NCBI GenBank assembly: GCA_001304015.1
Contig: LJUY01000048.1
Coordinates: forward strand, 1 to 22,033
Reading direction: 5' to 3'
DNA length: 22,033 bases
From: a candidate division Zixibacteria bacterium SM23_81
Lineage (GTDB): Bacteria > SM23-81
Part shown: in pieces, positions 7,813-16,344 of the stretch
Numbering within the stretch: the stretch's first letter is position 1
How the letters are laid out: the number at the start of each line of letters is the position of its first letter
Notes under the pieces: generated by a model
Databases searched by the model: none
Seen by the model: only the letters and a program-made list of their open reading frames with translations
What the model was told of the DNA's origin: nothing
Position numbers and translations under genes: made by a program

Positions 7813-7818
7813 CCATAT

Positions 7819-10431
7819 GTGGTGAACAGAGTTAAGCTTGGCCGTAATTTGGTCATCCCACTGGCCCTGTTCTTATTGAGTCTGCCCTCCAACTTGTGGG
7901 GCCAGTTCATCGAACCGCCAGGTGGAAGCGATGAGGTCTATGAGAACTACGCCAGCGAGCTGTATAAGAGCTATTCTCAGGAATTCGAGACCATCAAACA
8001 TTATGACGATTTCGGCAACTACCTCGTCGAGGGATTGGATGTCTTCGAGCTCGAGCAGAGACGACCGGGAGTTGGAAGGCTGATTAAGTACAAGTATTAC
8101 AGAAACTACTTCAATAACCTGGTCATCTCTCAGGACACCTACAAAGGCTTTGCCACCAGCTTAATCGTCGGCGACGCCGTCAGGACCAAGTTCACATCGC
8201 TGACCCTCGATCGCTCTCGTCTCAACGGTGTTCGCTGGGATGGAGCCACCCGCAAGAACCAGTTCACCATCTTGGGCTCCCGTCTCTCCTCCCCCATCAT
8301 CATGCCCATCGAGCAAGATCTCCAAGTGACATCTATTTCAGTTTCCCAGCAATGGCCGCGCTATCTTTTTGGAGGACACTGGAAAACCGAGGTGGGCGAT
8401 ATCCTCAAGCTGGGCGCCACCTACCTGAACCTCTCCCAGATCAAAAGTGAAGAGGAATCGAAGGAGCGAAATTTTCTCAAAGGAGACGTGACCGAGGCCG
8501 AGCCACGAGAAATCTACTTGCGCTTCACCGACGACTCGCCGGAAAGCGATTGGGGGGCGCTGATCTACGGACCCCCTTCTGCCATCCTGACCTATGAGGA
8601 GGGCAATGTCAGAAAAAGGATGGCCATCGAGGCCATCCCCGAGCGAGAAACAACCTACCCCTTAGAGGTCAATGGCGAGGACAGCTTCGTTTTCACCTAT
8701 CCCATAAAGTGGGAGGAGGATGTTGTTGCCATTTCTGTCGACTTTGCGGCGGTGGTGGCCAATGATTTTCAGATTTCCGCAGCTCATGCATATGCCGCGG
8801 GTATCAATCCAGATTCACTGACGGACAACACCTTCTTCAAGGTGTATGAAAGAGCCCGTGGGGATGTTCATGACCAGTCCAATAAACAGGTGGTGCACAT
8901 TCGCTACGGATTGGATACCGGCATCTCCATCTACGGAATCGACTTCCAGGCATACTTAGGGGGTCTTGAGATCAAAGGCGAATACCTCATCAACACGCGC
9001 CATTCCAAATATCCCCTTCTTCCCGGAGACCGTTATACAGAGAAATCCAAGGCCTGGTATGTTCATCTGAAAACCAGACAAGGCCCATTCACGCTAGGAG
9101 GTGAGGTCTTTCGCGTCGATCCCGACTACGCCACCTCCCTGGATATCTATTCTCGCGAAGCCTACCTCTCCCCTTACTCTCCGGCAAGCGATACCTCCGG
9201 CGGGGTTCACGACTGGCTGGTCGATGATAACGACGATAACGACCGCTATCCAGACGGATGGCCATTCTGGTCTTCAGGAACGGGGGATTTCCAATCATTG
9301 TTTTATGGCAGGAACGGTTGGGAGGTCTGGAACCCGGAAAATCCCAAGCCGGACGCGGGCATTTTCCCAGGTCTGGACGAAAACAACGATGGCATCCCCG
9401 ATGACGACCAGAACACCAACAATATCATCGATTACTACGAATATTTCATGATGTATTACCGCGATCCTCCCCGATTCGATTTTGGAGACGACTGGAACAA
9501 CAACGGTATCATCGACAGCCGGGAGGACGACGTCAAGCCGGATCACATCTACGACCCCGATCTCAAGGGCCATCATCTGTTCCTCAGCTTGAGACCTTTT
9601 CGAGACATGGACTTCACTCTGGGCAGAATTCGCCAGGAGCAGATCGCCGGAGGAGGTCAAAACTTCATTAACTACGGAAAGCTGCTGTACAAGCTAGACT
9701 TTCCCCGATACGGAAAGGTTCAACTCTATCACGTCACCAAACGAGTTCAAGATGATATTCCCAACCCCACATTCCAGTTTCCAGAGGGTCCAGCTGGATT
9801 CATCAGCTTTACTCAGTCGGAATTCACACTTGACCCAGTACTGATGCGCAACAGCGTGGTGCATACCAGCTATGTGGGAACCCAATTTCTCGGCATTAGA
9901 GGACTCAACGTAGAGAATAACCTGAAAAGCGATGTGAACCGCATGCGCACCACCCCTTATCATGAGAAGGCCACCATCGAATACTGGGGGGGAGTTCACA
10001 AGATCGATTATAACCTGAAGCCCCTCCCCAGGCTGACCATCTCCCCCCAGCTCAAATATCGCTGGGAATGGGAACAGGAGAACCTGGCCACGGAGGAAGA
10101 CGAGACCCTACGGCACCAATACTGGGTCATGCCCATCCTGAGGATCGACTATGAGCTGACTCCCAGAACCATTATCCGAGCTGGTCTGCAGGGTGATCCC
10201 TTCTTCTTGGACGACAAGGCGTTCATGCACCGATACAGAAACAAGCTGGATCCCTCCGAGAGCCAAAACGCCCGCATATTCAAGGCAATGGTGACCCAAG
10301 CTGCTGACTATTTCGGATATAAGGTCTATTTCAATGCTGGCTTCGAGATCCAGCGCATCAGGTTCCTGGAGGATCCAGATAAGGAGCCAGATTACTCCAA
10401 TATCTGGGTCACAGTTTTGGCCGGCTGGTGA
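7819..10431 (+). CDS. Large probable outer membrane protein with EF-hand-like acidic loops
   Basis: I do not recognise this 870-aa protein's family. It starts at GTG and has a signal peptide (cleavage near LWG/QF, residue 28). The N-terminal part has FETIKHYDDFGNYLVEG, then many alternating hydrophobic/aromatic strands. The C-terminal third is barrel-like (PRLTISPQLKYRWEWEQE, PILRIDYELTPRTIIRAGL) and ends in Trp (LAGW), as outer membrane barrels often do. Two calcium-loop-like stretches stand out near residues 520 and 557: DENNDGIPDDDQN and DWNNNGIIDSRED. Both have the D-x-N-x-(D/N)-G spacing of EF-hand or dockerin-type loops. There is also an acidic DDNDDNDR run near residue 470. It sits between a PorV-like barrel (45-base gap) and a TPR protein (27-base gap), in the same orientation as the ExbBD genes. 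An envelope structural or channel role is inferred from this context. Confidence 0.6.
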   Translation: MVNRVKLGRNLVIPLALFLLSLPSNLWGQFIEPPGGSDEVYENYASELYKSYSQEFETIKHYDDFGNYLVEGLDVFELEQRRPGVGRLIKYKYYRNYFNNLVISQDTYKGFATSLIVGDAVRTKFTSLTLDRSRLNGVRWDGATRKNQFTILGSRLSSPIIMPIEQDLQVTSISVSQQWPRYLFGGHWKTEVGDILKLGATYLNLSQIKSEEESKERNFLKGDVTEAEPREIYLRFTDDSPESDWGALIYGPPSAILTYEEGNVRKRMAIEAIPERETTYPLEVNGEDSFVFTYPIKWEEDVVAISVDFAAVVANDFQISAAHAYAAGINPDSLTDNTFFKVYERARGDVHDQSNKQVVHIRYGLDTGISIYGIDFQAYLGGLEIKGEYLINTRHSKYPLLPGDRYTEKSKAWYVHLKTRQGPFTLGGEVFRVDPDYATSLDIYSREAYLSPYSPASDTSGGVHDWLVDDNDDNDRYPDGWPFWSSGTGDFQSLFYGRNGWEVWNPENPKPDAGIFPGLDENNDGIPDDDQNTNNIIDYYEYFMMYYRDPPRFDFGDDWNNNGIIDSREDDVKPDHIYDPDLKGHHLFLSLRPFRDMDFTLGRIRQEQIAGGGQNFINYGKLLYKLDFPRYGKVQLYHVTKRVQDDIPNPTFQFPEGPAGFISFTQSEFTLDPVLMRNSVVHTSYVGTQFLGIRGLNVENNLKSDVNRMRTTPYHEKATIEYWGGVHKIDYNLKPLPRLTISPQLKYRWEWEQENLATEEDETLRHQYWVMPILRIDYELTPRTIIRAGLQGDPFFLDDKAFMHRYRNKLDPSESQNARIFKAMVTQAADYFGYKVYFNAGFEIQRIRFLEDPDKEPDYSNIWVTVLAGW

Positions 10432-10458
10432 TCCCCTTTTATCCACAGGCCCAGAGTT

Positions 10459-13400
10459 ATGATAGAACGACTTCTCATCCTCATAATCACTGCCAGCATC
10501 GGGTTAAGCATGGTGGTGCCCTCGCCTCAGGAGCTCACCGCCTATTTTAAAGAAGGTCAGGGACTCTTCGCCATCGAGGATTATCGTGGAGCCATCCAGA
10601 AGTTTCAACGCATCGTAAAAACGGAAAGCAGGCTTCTGGATGAGGAAAATGTGATGGTCCCGGTGACCCTCGAGGAGGAGTTGCATGTCCCCGTGCAATT
10701 GGCCGCCACCTACCAACTGGGAAACTCCCATAAAAAACTGGGCGAGTTCGATCAAGCGGTGATTCATTTCCAAAAGGTGGTTCAAGAGGCTCCTCTGGAG
10801 CAGCTGCGCAGCTTGGCCCAGTTTCAGATCATCTCTGCGCGCTACGAGCAGCAGGAGTACCATAAGGCGGTGGAAGAGGCTCGGCAGCTGGTGGAGACTT
10901 TTCCCCAAAGTCGATACCTGGAGCGGGCTCTCTACAACATGGGCTGGGCCTATTATCGCCTTAATCAATATCCGAAGGCCATCGAGGCGTTTTCCGAGGA
11001 AATAGAAAAATTTCCCCAGGGGGATTACGCCGCGCGAGCACAATATCAGATCGCACAATCCCACTACGATGGGGAGAACTATTCTCAAGCCATCGAGAGC
11101 TACCGGGAGGTCATCGACCGCTACACTCCCGAAGAGTTCTCAGAGCAGGAGTGGAGCAAAGCGCTCCTGAGCCGTCTGCGCAAGCGCTCCCAAGCCGAAA
11201 GAAGCGTTCTCAAGGGATTGGAAGAACAAAATCTCGTAGAGCTATCGGCCAAAGCCCAGCTCCAAATAGGCGAGTGTCACGTCAAGCTTGGCCAACCTAA
11301 GGAGGCTATAGAGGCTTACCGGGGAGTCACCGAAAACTTTCTGCCCCTTACCGACCTTGTGGAGCTGGCTTACCTCAAGATGGCCGAAACGGCCATGGAA
11401 GCTGATGGCCTTGAGGCCAGCGTCAAAATTTATCGGGACGCTCTGGACAACAGCTCCGATCGGAAATTTCAAGCCAAGATGCAGTATCAAATCGCCAAGC
11501 TGTATTTCCAGCAAGAGATATTTGAACAGTCAGCTATGGAGTATCAGATCTACATCGATGGATACACGGAAGAGGGCCCCAGTATAGGATTTTCTGCCGA
11601 GGACGCCCAGTATGCCATCGGTTTAAGTTACTTTCAAGCCAAGATGTATGAACGTTCCATAGAGGAATATCAAAAGGTTTTAGATCAATACCCCGACAGC
11701 CCGCTGGTGGCTGGCGCCCTATATAGCATCGGCCTCAATCACCAGATGCTCAAGGAGTTAGAGCAAGCCGAAACGGCCTACCAGAAGGTGGTGGACAACT
11801 ATCCAGAGCACCACCAGACGCCCCCGGCCCTGTTGCAGCTAAGCCGACTCTACTTTGAGCGAGAAGAGTACCAGGATGCCAAAAGCTCTTACAGGAGGCT
11901 CCTGGAGAATTACTCAGATTCAACCCAGGTGGAGGTAGCTGTCGTTCTCTACGAGCTGGGTTTGACCTGTCGTAACATGGATGAGATAGAGGAAGCGGCC
12001 AGCTATCTCCGGCGCATCGAGCCAACCTCCGAGCTGTTTGCCGGGGCCGTTTCCGAGATCAACGAGATGTTCATCAAAAAGGGCGATTTCCAACAAGCCG
12101 AAGAGGAACTGGCTGAAGCCTTAGCGAAAACCGAGGACCAAACGGCTATCGCTCAGATTCGCTACGCACGAGCCAGGCTCTATGTGGCCCAGCAAGAATT
12201 CCGCCGTGCTCTGGACGATTTTAGCTATGTGATCGATCACCTGGAGGACCAAAATCTTCGGATCAACGCCCTCTTTGGTAGGGGCGTCATCCACTACCAG
12301 TTCGAGGAATACCAGGAGGCCATCCCCGATCTGGAGCTCGTGATGACCTCGCAGGCAGATCCCAACTTAAAGAAGGAGGCCCGCCAAAAGCTGGGCATCA
12401 GCTATTTAAAAACTGGCCAAAAAGACCGGGCTCTTTCGCTGGCTCAACGCCTCCAGGAGTCGGCCACCGATCCGACTCAAAAGGCCGAGTCCTTTCTCAT
12501 CATAGCAGACCTGTATTACGAGCTCAAGGAATTTAACTTGGGCGTGAAATCCGCCGGACAGGCATTGAGCCTAGAGGGAGTGCAGGATGAGCTCAAAGTT
12601 CAGGCTTACTATATCACGGGCAATTGCTGGAGTGGCATGAAAAACTACCTCAAAGCCCTAGAAGCCTACAGTATGGCCTTGACCAAGTATCCAAACTCCG
12701 CATATCGGGCTGACTTGCTATTTCAGTCGGGCATCATGTCCTACAACCTGGAGGATTATGAGGCCTCCGCCACCAAATTCGAGCGCTTCGCCGAGGAGTT
12801 TGGGGAACATCCCAATATGGTCTTCGCCCTCTACTACCAGGCATATTCCCACTTTCGCCGTGGCCTGTGGCAAGATGCCAGAATGATCTTCAGCCGGTTA
12901 ACCAGCAAGTATCCCAATAGCGAGATGGTAGATGAGGCTCACTATCAAGTGGCAGAGTGTTTCTACAACGAACGTCAGTATCACAAAGCCCTGGAGGCCT
13001 ATCATTTGATTCTGCGAGATTATTCGGAATCACGCTATGCCGAAGATGCACTTTATAACGTGGCCTGGTGTCAATTTCAACTGGAGCAGGAAGAACAGGC
13101 CGTGGCCACTCTTCAGCAGGTCGTCATCAGATTTCCCCAGGGCGACTATAGTGCGGACGCTCAGTTTACGGTCGGTGACTACTTTTACAACAAGAGAGAT
13201 TATGCACAGGCCGAGAAGGCTTACCAGAATGTCATCGACCTCTTTCCTGAGAGTCCCCGCGCGCGTCAGGCAGGTGCCCTCATTCACGAGCTGAATCAGA
13301 TCACATCTTACTTGGCATATCAGGAGGCCGTTGTCCTGTTCGACGAGAAAAAATACCTGGCCGCCATCAAGGCCTTTCAGGGGATCATCGACGAATATCC

Positions 13401-13584
13401 GCGCACCGACGTGGTTGTGGGCGCCTGGGCAAACATCGGCGCCAGCTATGAGCAGTTAAGTCGCTGGGATGATGCCCTGGAGATTTACAACAAAGTAATC
13501 GATCTGTATGGCGACTCCCCACAGCATCAGGATGCGGTGGCTTTCGCCATGGAACACAAGGAATGGATTGAGGACACCTTTTAG
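10459..13584 (+). CDS. Long exported tetratricopeptide repeat (TPR) protein
   Basis: A 1041-aa protein. An N-terminal hydrophobic segment (residues ~4-20, MIERLLILIITASIGLSMVV) acts as a signal peptide or anchor, with no clear cleavage site. From about residue 25 to the end it is almost entirely TPRs of roughly 34-39 residues, on the order of two dozen, with the usual pattern (ALYNMGWAYYRLNQYPKAIEAF, AQYQIAQSHYDGENYSQAI, ALYSIGLNHQMLKELEQAE). Many repeats have the YP(N/D)S turn seen in YbgF/BamD-type periplasmic TPRs. It would form a long superhelical scaffold in the periplasm. Its place directly before exbB parallels the association of TPR proteins with Tol-Pal (YbgF/CpoB) and Agl-Glt motors. 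The ribosome site is weak. No enzymatic domain is seen. Confidence 0.82.
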   Translation: MIERLLILIITASIGLSMVVPSPQELTAYFKEGQGLFAIEDYRGAIQKFQRIVKTESRLLDEENVMVPVTLEEELHVPVQLAATYQLGNSHKKLGEFDQAVIHFQKVVQEAPLEQLRSLAQFQIISARYEQQEYHKAVEEARQLVETFPQSRYLERALYNMGWAYYRLNQYPKAIEAFSEEIEKFPQGDYAARAQYQIAQSHYDGENYSQAIESYREVIDRYTPEEFSEQEWSKALLSRLRKRSQAERSVLKGLEEQNLVELSAKAQLQIGECHVKLGQPKEAIEAYRGVTENFLPLTDLVELAYLKMAETAMEADGLEASVKIYRDALDNSSDRKFQAKMQYQIAKLYFQQEIFEQSAMEYQIYIDGYTEEGPSIGFSAEDAQYAIGLSYFQAKMYERSIEEYQKVLDQYPDSPLVAGALYSIGLNHQMLKELEQAETAYQKVVDNYPEHHQTPPALLQLSRLYFEREEYQDAKSSYRRLLENYSDSTQVEVAVVLYELGLTCRNMDEIEEAASYLRRIEPTSELFAGAVSEINEMFIKKGDFQQAEEELAEALAKTEDQTAIAQIRYARARLYVAQQEFRRALDDFSYVIDHLEDQNLRINALFGRGVIHYQFEEYQEAIPDLELVMTSQADPNLKKEARQKLGISYLKTGQKDRALSLAQRLQESATDPTQKAESFLIIADLYYELKEFNLGVKSAGQALSLEGVQDELKVQAYYITGNCWSGMKNYLKALEAYSMALTKYPNSAYRADLLFQSGIMSYNLEDYEASATKFERFAEEFGEHPNMVFALYYQAYSHFRRGLWQDARMIFSRLTSKYPNSEMVDEAHYQVAECFYNERQYHKALEAYHLILRDYSESRYAEDALYNVAWCQFQLEQEEQAVATLQQVVIRFPQGDYSADAQFTVGDYFYNKRDYAQAEKAYQNVIDLFPESPRARQAGALIHELNQITSYLAYQEAVVLFDEKKYLAAIKAFQGIIDEYPRTDVVVGAWANIGASYEQLSRWDDALEIYNKVIDLYGDSPQHQDAVAFAMEHKEWIEDTF

Positions 13585-13640
13585 CCCTTCAGGCAAAAAA
13601 CGTTCCTGGAAAATCTTGACGTCTACCCAAGGGGGTATCC

Positions 13641-14441
13641 ATGTTCAAGTTGATCGTCCAAGGGGGGCCCTTGATGGTCCCTCTGGTGCTGTGCTCGTTC
13701 TTATCCGTGGCATTCATCATCGAGCGGCTCTGGTCGCTGCATAAGATTCCCACTAAAACTGAGGCCAATGACTGTCTGATGGACGCATCCAAGGCCTTGA
13801 AAAACGGTGGGATTGAGGAAGCTAAATCCTTTTGCGGCCGGCTCAAGGGAATTCTGCCCTTCGTGTTCACCCTGGTCATGGATCGATACGATGCCCTGTC
13901 ACATGAGACACGGACCATTGGCGAGATCAGGGATGAGCTCATCGCCACCACCGAGGAGGCGGGTAGGTCTTATCTGGAGCGCTTCTTGCCAGTCCTCAGC
14001 ACCGTGGGTGGGGTCTCTCCCCTCCTTGGTCTGCTGGGCACAGTGACCGGCATGATCGTGGCCTTTAAATCCATCGCCTCCGTGGGCGCCACCGGCGATC
14101 CACAAACGGTGGCCGCAGGCATTTCCCAAGCCCTTATCACCACCGCCGCTGGCTTGATCATCGCCATCCCCACGGTCATCGCTTACAGCTATCTCCGGCA
14201 ACGGGCCACCAAGATCCTCGTGGGCATGGAGCGTTTCTCCCACGGCTTCGTCAACAGCCTGATCACCGAGGTGGGCCGGTTCGTCTCCTACAAAGAAACT
14301 TTAAAGATGGCTTACGCCGATGGAGGTTTGGAAGAAGGCGAAAAGGAACTTCTGCACAGGAAGAGAGTCTTGCTGAATATCTCGGAGGAGAAAGCTGCAC
14401 AACTGGAGAAGGAGGTTAAAAAGGAGTTGGGCTCTGTATGA
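13641..14441 (+). CDS. exbB: MotA/TolQ/ExbB family proton channel, ExbB-like, with C-terminal extension
   Basis: A 266-aa inner membrane protein. Helix 1 is at ~9-30 (GGPLMVPLVLCSFLSVAFIIERLW), helix 2 at ~112-146 and helix 3 at ~163-185. The family core GGVSPLLGLLGTVTGMIVAF (T134 in the conserved GTVxG) and ALITTAAGLIIAIPTVIAY (T167/T168) carry the pore-lining threonines. With ExbD it conducts protons and powers a TonB-like protein. Residues from about 213 form a charged, probably coiled, cytoplasmic tail (EEGEKELLHRKR..., KEVKKEL) beyond the normal end of ExbB. AAGGGGG (13629-13635) lies 5 bases before the ATG. It is followed 25 bases later by exbD. TolQ is an alternative label; the DUF4159 TonB-like partner rather than TolA/B favours an ExbB label. 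Confidence 0.9.
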   Translation: MFKLIVQGGPLMVPLVLCSFLSVAFIIERLWSLHKIPTKTEANDCLMDASKALKNGGIEEAKSFCGRLKGILPFVFTLVMDRYDALSHETRTIGEIRDELIATTEEAGRSYLERFLPVLSTVGGVSPLLGLLGTVTGMIVAFKSIASVGATGDPQTVAAGISQALITTAAGLIIAIPTVIAYSYLRQRATKILVGMERFSHGFVNSLITEVGRFVSYKETLKMAYADGGLEEGEKELLHRKRVLLNISEEKAAQLEKEVKKELGSV

Positions 14442-14452
14442 GCACGTCCCTT

Positions 14453-14458
14453 AAGGAG
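14453..14458 (+). promoter_or_regulatory. Ribosome binding site deciding the TTG start of exbD
   Basis: AAGGAG lies 8 bases before TTG at 14467. The frame is closed by a TAA at 14452-14454, so TTG is the only usable start before the transmembrane helix. Confidence 0.75.
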
Positions 14459-14466
14459 TTTTAAAA

Positions 14467-14877
14467 TTGGCAAGAACCCAAAGCAAACTTTCAGAGACCA
14501 AATTGGATATCACGCCCTTGGTGGACTGTGTCTTCTTACTGCTGATCTTTTTCATGGTCACTACCGTCTTCTCCACAACCCCAGGTTTGCGCGTCGACCT
14601 TCCCAAGGCAGCAGAGTCGGATATGCCTCCGGAAAAAGACCTGAACATCGTCATCTCCAAAGACGGCGAGTTAGAATTAAATGGAGTACCTTGCACCATG
14701 GCAGAGCTGGATCGAGCCCTTCTGGAGGCCAAGGAGATGTACCGGAGTAAAGTTCTGATCATCAAGGCCGACAAAAAGACCTACCACGAGGTAGTAGTGG
14801 ATGTTATGGACGCTGCTAAGGGAGTAGGCATCGACGAGCTGGCCATCGCCACCGAGCTCGAGGAAGAAGAAAAGTAG
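14467..14877 (+). CDS. exbD: ExbD/TolR family biopolymer transport protein
   Basis: A 136-aa protein starting at TTG. A very short cytoplasmic tail leads into LDITPLVDCVFLLLIFFMVTTVF. Asp20 in PLVDCV is the conserved membrane Asp that takes part in proton flow. The periplasmic domain (residues ~45-130) has the family pattern: LPKAAESD, LNIVISKDGELELNG, LDRALLEAK, VLIIKADKKTYHEVVVDVMDAAKGVGIDELAIATE. The tail is acidic (EEEEK). Length is normal. It stands between exbB and the TonB-like gene, 6 bases from the latter, the classical order exbB-exbD-tonB. Confidence 0.92.
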   Translation: MARTQSKLSETKLDITPLVDCVFLLLIFFMVTTVFSTTPGLRVDLPKAAESDMPPEKDLNIVISKDGELELNGVPCTMAELDRALLEAKEMYRSKVLIIKADKKTYHEVVVDVMDAAKGVGIDELAIATELEEEEK

Positions 14878-14883
14878 GCCGTC

Positions 14884-16155
14884 GTGAGGAAGCACCTTAT
14901 TCCACCGAGGATGTTACTCAATAGATCAGATCGCATAGAGCTGGAAGCTCCGGGTCTGAGACCCCGCAAGGCCCTTTACTGGAGTCTGCTCATCTCTGTG
15001 ATTCTCCACACCGTCATTATCTTCTACCAGGTGGAGCTTCCAGAGCGGAGGAAGCCCGTCCGAAAGCCCATCAGTGTGAAGTTCGTGCAGAGGGCACCTC
15101 GATTGTCTAAACCCCTTGAGCTGATGAAGCGGCCGGTGGTGGTGCAACGGCAGCTAACCAGGAAAATCACTCGGCCCAAATCGGTCATTCCCCGGACCAT
15201 ACGCACCGCCGCTGTACACGGTGGCACGGCTTTGGCCTCCTTGGCGAAGCCGGGAGAGGCAGTGGAGAGAACTCTGGCTCCTCAGAGACTAGAATTGGGC
15301 CCCGAGATCATCTCTGGAGACGTGGAGAATATCAAGGAGCCAGAGGTCACGAACTTGGGAGAAGATCTGCTGGACGTAAGCGACATGGACACCGGCCGGT
15401 ATCGGGCCCAAGTGGTTGTCAATCCTGAGGATAAAAGAGACATCAAGGGCTACTTTCATATGGACCTGGTCAAATACAAGACCTCGCGGACCGATTACGG
15501 CGGCGATCCGGACTGGAACACCTCCCCCCGGGCCATGGCCAATCTCGCCGACTACCTGGAAACCTATACGGATGTGAAAGTGGACATCAAACAACGCTTC
15601 ACCATGGATTCCAAAGATTTAATCCGCTTAAAAGTCCCCCTTATCTTCATCACCGGTCATTTTCAATTGGAATACCATGCAGCCGAGGCCAGAAACTTGG
15701 GCGAATATTTAAGGGCCGGTGGATTTTTACTGGTCGACGACTCTTATTTCCTGAGAGGGGGTCCCTTCGACATGTCGGCCAGGGCCTTGATCAAGGATGC
15801 GCTGGGCGAAGATGCCGTCTTCGAAAAACTTCCCGGCGAACACTGGCTTTATCATTGCTTCTTTGACTTCGACGGACCGCCGGCGGGTGATGACATAGCC
15901 AGAGGTCCGTATCCTGGTCGAGGCGTTCAGACCATCTACGAGTATCTGGAGGCGATCTTCTTGGAGGGCCGCATGGTGGTCTTGTTCTCCAATAAAAGCT
16001 TAAACAACGCCTGGAACGGAGATTGGCGGATCAACCCAGCAAGCCGAGGTGGTCCCATCAACGATACCCGTCAGATGCAGTTCGGGGTGAATATCTTGGT
16101 CTTCACCCTTACCCAGCCAGGGGGGTTTGCGCAGCAAGCGCAAGTGTATCAGTAA
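14884..16155 (+). CDS. TonB-like transducer fused to a DUF4159 domain
   Basis: A 423-aa protein starting at GTG, 6 bases after exbD. A 30-residue cytoplasmic tail precedes a single membrane helix (~31-50). This contains S38-x3-H42, the Ser-His spacing of the SxxxH motif through which TonB and TolA engage their motors. A basic, proline-containing linker follows (~52-130), with many RP, KP and KR steps, as in TonB. Residues ~185-410 are a DUF4159 domain: DWNTSPRAMANLADYLE, VPLIFITGHFQLEYHAAEA, LRAGGFLLVDD and the closing QFGVNILVFTLT. DUF4159 is generally found in exported or membrane-anchored proteins and has a glutamine-amidotransferase-like fold by annotation; no catalytic role is established to my knowledge. 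There is no TonB C-terminal domain. The fusion should be anchored in the inner membrane, with DUF4159 in the periplasm, driven by ExbBD. Confidence 0.85.
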   Translation: MRKHLIPPRMLLNRSDRIELEAPGLRPRKALYWSLLISVILHTVIIFYQVELPERRKPVRKPISVKFVQRAPRLSKPLELMKRPVVVQRQLTRKITRPKSVIPRTIRTAAVHGGTALASLAKPGEAVERTLAPQRLELGPEIISGDVENIKEPEVTNLGEDLLDVSDMDTGRYRAQVVVNPEDKRDIKGYFHMDLVKYKTSRTDYGGDPDWNTSPRAMANLADYLETYTDVKVDIKQRFTMDSKDLIRLKVPLIFITGHFQLEYHAAEARNLGEYLRAGGFLLVDDSYFLRGGPFDMSARALIKDALGEDAVFEKLPGEHWLYHCFFDFDGPPAGDDIARGPYPGRGVQTIYEYLEAIFLEGRMVVLFSNKSLNNAWNGDWRINPASRGGPINDTRQMQFGVNILVFTLTQPGGFAQQAQVYQ

Positions 16156-16236
16156 ATGTCGCATCAAGATAAATTTTTCCTATGAGCTTCTTGCTTCGGC
16201 TTCCTCGTCCTGACACGAGAGACATGAGGCCTAATA

Positions 16237-16314
16237 CGTAATTCGTATTGCGTAAGAAAAACGAGGGGTATATTAAGAATAGCTGGTTTAGACTGTTACG
16301 CAATACGGATTACG
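16237..16314. repeat. 78-bp imperfect inverted repeat (possible MITE-like palindrome)
   Basis: Arms at 16237-16255 and 16296-16314 are 19 bases with one mismatch (CGTAATTCGTATTGCGTAA against TTACGCAATACGGATTACG), separated by 40 bases. It lies in the 202-base gap between the TonB/DUF4159 gene and the next lipoprotein gene. The AT-rich arms look unlike flanking coding DNA. It may be a small mobile palindrome, an RNA hairpin that separates the two transcripts, or a regulator site. No T-run follows. A weak TTGCGT / 17 bases / TATTAA promoter-like pair (16248-16276) overlaps it. Confidence 0.75.
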
Positions 16315-16344
16315 ATGCCAATAGCCACACTAAAGTTTTCACAT

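Noticed and set aside
14438-14464. An ATGA-overlapping 8-codon frame between exbB and exbD
   Set aside because: Too short, no evidence of function; exbD has its own ribosome site and TTG start.
16204-16219. CTCGT...ACGAG hairpin as a terminator after the TonB/DUF4159 gene
   Set aside because: Only five base pairs, and no T-run follows.
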